From the NCBI GenBank assembly GCA_022641835.1, contig CP048718.1:992001-1056000 (forward strand): a DNA stretch of 64,000 bases, given 5' to 3'. The notes below the pieces were generated by a model. That model saw only the letters and a program-made list of their open reading frames with translations. It was not told the DNA's origin and searched no databases. The DNA comes from Petasospora fabianii (taxonomy: Eukaryota; Ascomycota; Saccharomycetes; Phaffomycetales; Wickerhamomycetaceae). A program made the translations under genes and the position numbers. Below, piece after piece: positions 55,992 through 64,000 of this stretch. How positions within the stretch are numbered: position 1 is the first letter of the stretch; every line of letters begins with the position of its first letter.

Positions 55992-56497
55992 TATGAGTGA
56001 TCTGGAGAGTGGTAGAGCGTCTGCTAATGGAGATGTGTCTCCTTATTAGTGGAGTCTTCTGTCTTATGGGGTAGTTGTGAGTACGTGGCGGTGGCAATGT
56101 GAGCTGTTCGGTTGTGTTCAAGACGAGGATCAATCAATGGAGCAATGACGTTGAGGAAATGGGATGAGGCGGAGCTAATGAATACAGTCAAAACTAATCC
56201 TTGGGATTCCGGTACGATCCTCTGGGTGGTATGTTCTCTGTGAGCTCCTTAACGTTTCCTATGGGAGGATGGCGAATGAGCCGGTCTGAGTGAGAAGAAA
56301 GGAATGGATTTAATGTAGAAATTCCACGCAAGCTCGGTTAGTATCTCTCCCCTATCTGCCTGAGCCGGCATCAACGGGTTGCCGGAGAAAACGAAACCGC
56401 ACAAGAGAGACAGCGTAACAGCTCTCGCGCAGACTGGCACTGAGTACTTAGCCTTCCTACAGTTGTTATAATTATTATACTTCGTGCAATCATTACT
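55992..56497. other. IML2 promoter / IRS4 3' spacer
   Basis: About 500 bp. CCGGCA (56365-56370) and TGCCGG (56380-56385) form a small GC hairpin. No gene seen; minus-strand open stretches here lack support. Confidence 0.4.
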
Positions 56498-58423
56498 TCA
56501 CTTCTTCTTGAGTCCTTTGAGCACAACATTGAGCCCATTGTGGGCCACGCTGTTCCACACCGCGTCTGACACTTCTCTCGGCAACTTTCTCCCGTACAAG
56601 CACTGATCCACCAGCCACATTCCGACAATGAAGCTAGTGCGGTCGAGTGTACCGTCGTGTCTTGTGTCTACGAGATCCCATACCTTTTGGAGTGTCTCGT
56701 GCGGTAACCTAGACCTTTCCCACACTTCTCGGACAACAACGTTCACCATGAGATTGGACTCCATCGCGCCCATATCGGACTTCATCGACATCATTGAGGC
56801 CTTGAGTGCAGTGGTGAGCTGTCCGGGCACTTCAGTGTCATGGATCAATCCATCTGGGTCGACTCGGTCCATGTAGAGACCCTTGTTAGTGACCCAAATG
56901 CCCTCGTATCTTTTCCTCTCGGACTCAGAGACGAACGCAACGTCCGTGTGGTGCTTCCATGGCTTGTCCTCATTAAACACAGCCTTTTTCTTTTTCTTCT
57001 TATCGTCCCTCATCGTGGTCTTCAAATGCACCGGTTTCTGACCACCAGCGTTGGTAGTGCTCGCCAAGGACACTTCAGAGTCGTTGAGGAAGTTGGTTGG
57101 TGCGTAGCTTGCGCCTTTTAAACCCTTCTTCCAAATCTTTTTGGCTCCCTTACGGATCGAGCGATGATGTTTCTTGATTTCATCAGGTCCCAGGGGATAC
57201 TGCGGAAGAATCTCCTCTTCTGAGTCCATCACACTCTCATTTTGTGTTGGATCATCAGTAGTGGAGTCGTAGAGTGCGTCTGGTGGAGGTTTACGACGCG
57301 GTGAAAGTGCCCTTGGTGGAACATTTGGAGGTACTGCAAGATTAACATCTCCTTGAGCCTCGATCTGTGGTGATTTCGGTGGCGGTTTCCTCGTTGGAAT
57401 TGGCTTTCTAACAGCTCTAGGCGCTGATGCACTCGTGGGTTGTTCATACTGATCAGTGTAAGTCATTTCACTGTCGATAAGTTCATCAGTTGAAGTGGTA
57501 GATGCCTGTCTTTCCCTCTCTCGGGCCTCTGATATGATAGCTGCGGGCTCCAGTACATCTTCACTGTCCTCATCGATTACCTGTGAGGAGAGATTACCCT
57601 TGGACTGTGGCTTCAAGCACTCTGGAACCTGTCTTCCCTGTCGACACACAGACGATGTTATTGAGGACTTGGAGCGATTAAGCCATTCATAGTCGTCAGC
57701 TTCCTGTTGCGGATCAAAGTCTGAGAGCCCTGATTCCGATCTGTTGAGGTTAGCAAAAAACTCGTCGCCCTTGGACATGGAACCTAGACCAGACACTTTA
57801 GCATGGAAAGGTGGTGAGTCAAACGAGTGGATGGACGAGGCGATAGATGAAGGGCTCGAACCGCTGTTGTAGTTTCCTCTGTAGCTTGTCGTCGGAGGGG
57901 CAAGGAAGTCAGTCGAGTGTGCCGCAGCAGACTGAGCAGCCAGCGATGCCAGGTTCGAGGATGTCAACCTCTTCTCCTCGTCAGTGGAGTCCTGGAGGTT
58001 TAAATTCTCCATACTGTGTTCAAAGCCATTGGAGATAGAGGGCTGAGCGTTCGATGCCGTAGTCCTCGTGTTCACGGGCGATGACGATATAGAGACATAA
58101 GAGTTCCGCTTTGGAGCATTGCTGGCCAGGGACCGTGACGAATTGCTGTGGACAATGTTCCTTGACATACGGCGTGGAGCTAAGGGCCTCTGTGTTGATG
58201 GTGCTGATGCTGGTGAAGGGGTCGTCGTGCTTCTCGGGAGTGCCTGCTGTGCCTGTTGCTCATGGTGAGTGTGAGCGAGCGAGGCAGCCGCCTGTGCTGC
58301 CATCATCGAAGCATTGGACAGCGACATTTCGGGCTCTGTGTGGTTTGATGCTGAGGGACGGCGTGTGGAGGAATTCCTGGTGCCAATGACGGGCGCATGC
58401 TGCTTCCTTCTCAGGAGACCCAT
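56498..58423 (-). CDS. IRS4: EH-domain protein Irs4/Tax4
   Basis: 641 residues. Irs4/Tax4 bind and activate the 5-phosphatase Inp51, regulating PI(4,5)P2, cell-wall integrity and autophagy. The first 400 residues are Ser/Pro/Gln-rich and disordered, with an EEILPQYPLGPDEIKKHH block. A conserved segment reads KIWKKGLKG then YAPTNFLND; the EH-domain region from about 500 shows SERKRYEGIWVTNKGLYM, REVWERSRLPHETLQKVWDL, VDTRHDGTLDRTSFIVGMWL (EF-hand-like) and CLYGRKLPREVSDAVWNSV. The C terminus ends KGLKKK. S. cerevisiae has the pair IRS4 and TAX4; the position next to IML2 fixes the name IRS4 (YKR019C). Confidence 0.93.
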   Translation of the reverse strand: MGLLRRKQHAPVIGTRNSSTRRPSASNHTEPEMSLSNASMMAAQAAASLAHTHHEQQAQQALPRSTTTPSPASAPSTQRPLAPRRMSRNIVHSNSSRSLASNAPKRNSYVSISSSPVNTRTTASNAQPSISNGFEHSMENLNLQDSTDEEKRLTSSNLASLAAQSAAAHSTDFLAPPTTSYRGNYNSGSSPSSIASSIHSFDSPPFHAKVSGLGSMSKGDEFFANLNRSESGLSDFDPQQEADDYEWLNRSKSSITSSVCRQGRQVPECLKPQSKGNLSSQVIDEDSEDVLEPAAIISEARERERQASTTSTDELIDSEMTYTDQYEQPTSASAPRAVRKPIPTRKPPPKSPQIEAQGDVNLAVPPNVPPRALSPRRKPPPDALYDSTTDDPTQNESVMDSEEEILPQYPLGPDEIKKHHRSIRKGAKKIWKKGLKGASYAPTNFLNDSEVSLASTTNAGGQKPVHLKTTMRDDKKKKKKAVFNEDKPWKHHTDVAFVSESERKRYEGIWVTNKGLYMDRVDPDGLIHDTEVPGQLTTALKASMMSMKSDMGAMESNLMVNVVVREVWERSRLPHETLQKVWDLVDTRHDGTLDRTSFIVGMWLVDQCLYGRKLPREVSDAVWNSVAHNGLNVVLKGLKKK

Positions 58424-58789
58424 TGATGAAGGCTGTGCGTGGGGCAGTTGGCAGTTGCTCAGACAGAGAGTAGGAGGATAAGGAAAAGAGCCAGTGCGCG
58501 TGCGGGCTTAAAGAAAGATCTGGAATCCGTGAGGTGTGTCTGTGAGGGGGAAATAAGGCTAGAGCCGTGTCGGATCAATTGAGATAGGGGGTATTTTAGG
58601 CACAAAATGTGCAAAGTTGAAGGTTCATCGTCGGGTCCAAAGCCGAACAGAAACAAAGCGATGGTGCGCGAAACCAAAACAAAGGGGAGACTCAAAAGGT
58701 GACCTACAGATAGTAATCTTAGACTTTTATCGTATGCTTCGTCATATGTACAGGTTATTGACCCTTTTAAAAATAAAATATAGCCATGA
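58424..58789. other. IRS4 promoter / GUF1 3' spacer
   Basis: About 365 bp with no motif or gene that I recognise. Confidence 0.4.
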
Positions 58790-60724
58790 TTAACGTCTCA
58801 GGAACGCCTGGTACGCCTCTTGGTTGATGGAAACGTTACCGATCGATCTTAGCTTTTTCTTACCTTCCTTCTGCTTCACCAATAGCTTCTTTCTTCTCGA
58901 GATATCAGACGCGTGCAGACGTGCAAGCACATCCTTACGCTTTGCCTTGACTGTAGAACGGGCAACAATCTTGTTGTTGGCCTGTGCCTGGATGGCAACC
59001 TCGAACAATTGGTTCTTGACGTGTTCTTTGAATTTCTCAACCCATTCCCTTCCAACACTCTGCACAAGAGATTGATGCATAACTTGAGCAAGGGCATCCA
59101 CTCCCCTACCGTTGACAAGTAGCTCAAGCTTGCAAATCTTAGAGTCTCTGTATCCAGCATCCTCGTAGTCAAGCGAAGCGTAACCTCTCGTGGCAGACTT
59201 CAACTTACCGAAAAAGTCATCCACTAAGTGTGCCAATGGGATCTCATATTTCAGCAAAACTTGACCAGTCGTGAGGTAATTTATCTCCTTCTGGATACCT
59301 CTATTGTTATCACACAGCTGGATCACCGTACCCAAATACTCTTGTGGGAAAGTCATCATGGCCTCAACAAATGGTTCCTGGAACTTGGACACATTCATTC
59401 TTTTACTCACAAAGTCTGGGAAATCGTCTGGGTTTGTAATAAGCTTCTCTGATCCATCAATATTTATAATTTTATAAGGAACTGTAGGATTCGTCAAAAT
59501 CAATGAGGCTCCATATTCCTTCTCCAATCTTTCCTTAAACACCGAAGCATGTAAGGATCCCAAAAATCCTAATCTCCAGCCTTGACCTAAAGCATTGGAT
59601 GTCTCCCTTTGAAGGGTGACGGAACGGTCATTCAAAACAAGTTGTTGCATGTGCTCATCAAGGTCACTGAACTCAGTATCATCTGCAGGGAATGCACCAA
59701 CAAACACCATTGGCTTCGGTTCTTCAAAACCTGGCAATGGATCAACTGGCTGCGAAATGTTCATAAACGTGTCACCAATCATGGCCTCATTTGTGTCTTT
59801 CATACCACATACAATATAACCCACTTGACCAGCCTTGAGCTTATCAGTTGGTACACGTTCTGGGTACATGATTCCGACCTCCTTGACATCATACTTCTTC
59901 TCTGTGTGTGGAGAAAAGATTCGGGAACCCTTCTTGACAACACCATCAACGACGTGGACAAGCATGACAACACCTAGGTAAGGATCATACCATGAGTCAA
60001 CAAGTAATGCTCTCAACGGTTTCGAAAGTGTACCAGTGGGAGATGGGATCCTTTCAATGATTGCCGGGAGAAGCTCTTCAACATTCAGCCCTGTCTTAGC
60101 TGATACCTTGATGATATCCTCCGCAGGAAGCTCAAAAGTCGTCTCAATCTGCTCAATTGATCTAGGGATATCAGCTTGATCCAAATCAATCTTATTGATC
60201 ACCGGAATAAGCTTGAGTCCCATGCTATATGCTAAGTAGAAGTTTGCGACGGTCTGAGCCTGAACACCTTGAGAAGCATCCACAAGCAGCAATGCACCAC
60301 CACAAGAGGCATAAGACCGTGAGACTTCAGCTCTAAAGTCCACATGTCCCGGTGTATCCACGAGGTGCAACAGATAGTCCTGCCCCTTGTAATTATAGAA
60401 CATGGAGCACGTTTGTGCCTTGACGGTGATGCCTCGTTCCCTCTCGACATCCAGCTTGTCGAGAACCTGCTTCTGTCCTGGTTTCACAACGTTGGTAAGC
60501 TCAAGAAGACGATCCGAGAGCGTCGATTTGCCATGGTCAACATGGGCAACAATACTGAAATTTCGATACCGTTCTATGGGGATTTGTGCGAGCCGTTCTT
60601 CTATTGATCGGGATAATTCCTTTTGTTGGTGTGAGTTGTTCGAGAAGGCGCGCCGTGAAATGGGGCCCACGGGGCAAACAAGACGTGATATACCCAAGAG
60701 AGGTCTGAATCGCAGTGTGATCAT
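58790..60724 (-). CDS. GUF1: Mitochondrial translation factor GUF1 (EF4/LepA)
   Basis: 644 residues. Matrix-side GTPase that back-translocates or remobilises stalled mitochondrial ribosomes. Residues 1-45 are basic ([18 protein letters not shown]) and serve as a presequence. GTPase motifs: AHVDHGKST (G1), [12 protein letters not shown] (G2), [10 protein letters not shown] (G3), [12 protein letters not shown] (G4) and [12 protein letters not shown] (G5). LepA-specific blocks follow: [43 protein letters not shown] and [20 protein letters not shown], with the C-terminal domain ending [11 protein letters not shown]. The full-length LepA layout is intact. The gene is divergent from the tRNA dehydratase gene with about 200 bp between starts. 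Confidence 0.97.
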   Translation of the reverse strand: MITLRFRPLLGISRLVCPVGPISRRAFSNNSHQQKELSRSIEERLAQIPIERYRNFSIVAHVDHGKSTLSDRLLELTNVVKPGQKQVLDKLDVERERGITVKAQTCSMFYNYKGQDYLLHLVDTPGHVDFRAEVSRSYASCGGALLLVDASQGVQAQTVANFYLAYSMGLKLIPVINKIDLDQADIPRSIEQIETTFELPAEDIIKVSAKTGLNVEELLPAIIERIPSPTGTLSKPLRALLVDSWYDPYLGVVMLVHVVDGVVKKGSRIFSPHTEKKYDVKEVGIMYPERVPTDKLKAGQVGYIVCGMKDTNEAMIGDTFMNISQPVDPLPGFEEPKPMVFVGAFPADDTEFSDLDEHMQQLVLNDRSVTLQRETSNALGQGWRLGFLGSLHASVFKERLEKEYGASLILTNPTVPYKIINIDGSEKLITNPDDFPDFVSKRMNVSKFQEPFVEAMMTFPQEYLGTVIQLCDNNRGIQKEINYLTTGQVLLKYEIPLAHLVDDFFGKLKSATRGYASLDYEDAGYRDSKICKLELLVNGRGVDALAQVMHQSLVQSVGREWVEKFKEHVKNQLFEVAIQAQANNKIVARSTVKAKRKDVLARLHASDISRRKKLLVKQKEGKKKLRSIGNVSINQEAYQAFLRR

Positions 60725-60931
60725 TCGGTGTACGAGGTATCAATGCTGATTAGCCTAGAGAAAAGGGTCACCAAGTTATTTTATTGTACAATAACTTGTG
60801 TCTCGGGAACTCGCGGCGAACTTTTTCGGTACGGGGCAACATCCACCTCTGATTTTTCTGTACTTCTCAGCTCATCGCTTCCTTGTTTTCTATCGTTTCG
60901 AACTCTCTCGGTACTGCTTCAAGTCATCATC
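60725..60931. promoter_or_regulatory. Short bidirectional promoter GUF1/TCD1
   Basis: 207 bp between two starts, both encoding mitochondrial products. No TATA box is evident. An in-frame ATG at 60743 lies 189 bp upstream of the chosen TCD1 start; using it would add 63 unlikely residues. Confidence 0.5.
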
Positions 60932-62230
60932 ATGTCCACTGGAAAGTTTGTTGCTGTGGCTGTGGCATCTGCCGCTGTCACTGCGGCTCTTGTTGAGGCT
61001 TACCACTTCTATGTTAAAGCCCAGCCTCAAACTGTTAAGCCAAAGAAGAAACTACTGTCTGCTGCAGAGCACGACGAAACGCTCATCCGTGAGCAACTTG
61101 CCAGAAACTACGCCTTCCTTGGGGAAGACGGTATGAAAAAAGTTAGAGACCAGTTTGTTGTTGTTGTCGGTGCCGGTGGTGTTGGATCCTGGGTTTGCAC
61201 TATGCTCATCCGTGCCGGTATCTCCAAGCTCAGAATTATCGACTTTGACCAGGTCTCCTTATCGTCGCTGAACAGACATGCCGTTGCTACTCTTGAAGAC
61301 GTTGGTACATCAAAGGTCGAATGCTTGAAGGAACACTTGCTAAAGATTGCTCCATGGGCTGAGATCGAGGCTGTTAACCAGCTCTGGCATCTTCCAAGTG
61401 CCGATGAGCTTTTGGCAGGTAACCCAACTTACGTGGTGGACTGTATCGATAACATCAACACTAAGGTTGACCTCCTCACATATGCTCACAATAATGGTAT
61501 GAACATCATCTCTTCCATGGGTGCTGCATGCAAGAGTGACCCAACAAGAATCAACATTGGCGACATTTCCAAGTCGGAAGAGGATCCGCTGGCCAAGTCT
61601 GTCAGACGTCTCTTGAAGAAGAGGGGTATTGTCTCCGGTATCCCTGTCGTTTTCTCCGCAGAGAAGCCAGACTCTAGAAAGGCGCAACTGCTTCCACTCC
61701 CAGAAGATGAGTTCCAGAAGGGAAAAGTGGATGAGCTCACTGCTCTCAAGGACTTCCGTGTCAGAATCCTGCCAGTTCTTGGAACAATGCCAGCTGTCTT
61801 TGGTTTGACTATCGTTTCGTACATCCTGACATCCGTTGCAGGCTACCCAATCGAACCGATCGAAGGAAAGAACAGAATTAAGATCTACGACGGTATCTTC
61901 CAGTCTCTTGCCGGTCAGCAGACGCGTATTGGTGAGGAAGACCAACGTGTTCCGTTGGCTCTCCGGGAGGTGCCATACATCTGCGAGGAGATTTTCAGGG
62001 GCAAATCGCCGATATCAGGATACTCCACCAAGCTGACGCTGTCAAGATGGGATGGGACCAAGCCAGTGTCGTTGACCAACGTGGTTATCATGACCAAGGA
62101 GGAGCAAAGGGCCCATGAGGAGAAGGTGCTGATAGGCGGCCAGAAGCTGGAGGACGTGTACGATCAGAGTGTGATCGACCTAGTGAACAAGAGATTCGCT
62201 GAGGAGGAATATTACGAGCAGTTCAGATGA
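60932..62230 (+). CDS. TCD1: tRNA N6-threonylcarbamoyladenosine (t6A) dehydratase
   Basis: 432 residues from the ATG at 60932 (S. cerevisiae Tcd1 429, Tcd2 447). E1-like enzyme that cyclises t6A to ct6A in tRNAs, at the mitochondrial outer membrane. A membrane span lies at the N terminus (FVAVAVASAAVTAALVEAYH). The E1-fold nucleotide loop is VVVVGAGGVGSWV, followed by IIDFDQVSLSSLNRHAVA, the adenylation-linked DVGTSKVECLKEH, VVDCIDNINTKVDLL and SSMGAACKSDPTRINIGDIS. The helix after RRLLKKRGI and the terminal EEEYYEQFR agree with the yeast Tcd proteins. Which of TCD1 or TCD2 it matches is not distinguishable here. It is divergent from GUF1 and upstream of PAP1. Confidence 0.93.
   Translation: MSTGKFVAVAVASAAVTAALVEAYHFYVKAQPQTVKPKKKLLSAAEHDETLIREQLARNYAFLGEDGMKKVRDQFVVVVGAGGVGSWVCTMLIRAGISKLRIIDFDQVSLSSLNRHAVATLEDVGTSKVECLKEHLLKIAPWAEIEAVNQLWHLPSADELLAGNPTYVVDCIDNINTKVDLLTYAHNNGMNIISSMGAACKSDPTRINIGDISKSEEDPLAKSVRRLLKKRGIVSGIPVVFSAEKPDSRKAQLLPLPEDEFQKGKVDELTALKDFRVRILPVLGTMPAVFGLTIVSYILTSVAGYPIEPIEGKNRIKIYDGIFQSLAGQQTRIGEEDQRVPLALREVPYICEEIFRGKSPISGYSTKLTLSRWDGTKPVSLTNVVIMTKEEQRAHEEKVLIGGQKLEDVYDQSVIDLVNKRFAEEEYYEQFR

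Positions 62231-64000
<1,770 letters not shown>

Noticed and set aside
60743-60931. Upstream in-frame ATG for TCD1
   Set aside because: It would add 63 residues unlike any Tcd protein and begins 19 bp from the GUF1 start; ATG 60932 gives the expected membrane anchor and length.

Overview
The window is nuclear DNA of a budding yeast (Saccharomycotina). Nearly every gene has a clear Saccharomyces cerevisiae counterpart, genes are compact and mostly intronless, and the two introns seen have a TACTAAC branch point and lie within the first codons of their genes. CTG is read as leucine: it falls on invariant Leu positions of poly(A) polymerase (for example near 63,047 and 63,198), so this is not a CUG-Ser or CUG-Ala yeast. 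I cannot name the genus. No rRNA, CRISPR array, transposon or virus-like element was seen.

Left part (1-21 kb): the 5' part of PRE7 (proteasome beta6), tRNA-Glu(CTC), then GWT1, a TatD nuclease, SRS2, TOK1 and BCK1. GWT1-SRS2-TOK1-BCK1 matches the S. cerevisiae YJL091-YJL095 block with the TatD gene inserted. Next come RMT2, SOD2, a PDK1-type kinase (PKH3 by synteny), a 68-residue GPI-type cell-surface protein and STP1. RMT2, PKH3 and STP1 are also close together in S. cerevisiae (YDR463-YDR466).

Middle (24-39 kb): YMD8; HEM1 next to RTN1 (neighbours also in S. cerevisiae); a WOPR (Gti1/Pac2) transcription factor behind a 1.6 kb repeat-rich upstream region; a divergent hexose-transporter-family protein; MGR1 and EMC1 (a conserved pair); and a spliced FPR2 ending in KDEL.

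Accessory stretch (39.5-50 kb): a DAL5-type permease and a hydantoinase A/DUF917 fusion enzyme are divergently transcribed from a 1.5 kb shared promoter rich in inverted repeats and candidate operators. Two tandem F-box-like paralogues follow. None of these four belongs to a gene-order block I recognise from S. cerevisiae, and together they are the best candidate for a little-described system: uptake and opening of a cyclic-amide nitrogen source under dedicated control.

Right end (50-64 kb): spliced ARP4; HEL1-IML2-IRS4 in exactly the order and orientation of YKR017C-YKR018C-YKR019C; GUF1 divergent from a TCD1/TCD2-type tRNA t6A dehydratase; and the 5' two-thirds or more of PAP1, cut by the window end.

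The most noteworthy details are an ATG-less mitochondrial-type leader in frame with the TatD gene and preceded by tandem ACG codons, the KDEL tail on FPR2, retained heme regulatory motifs in HEM1, paired CCAAT boxes upstream of both SOD2 and HEM1, and short GC-rich hairpins scattered through otherwise AT-rich spacers.
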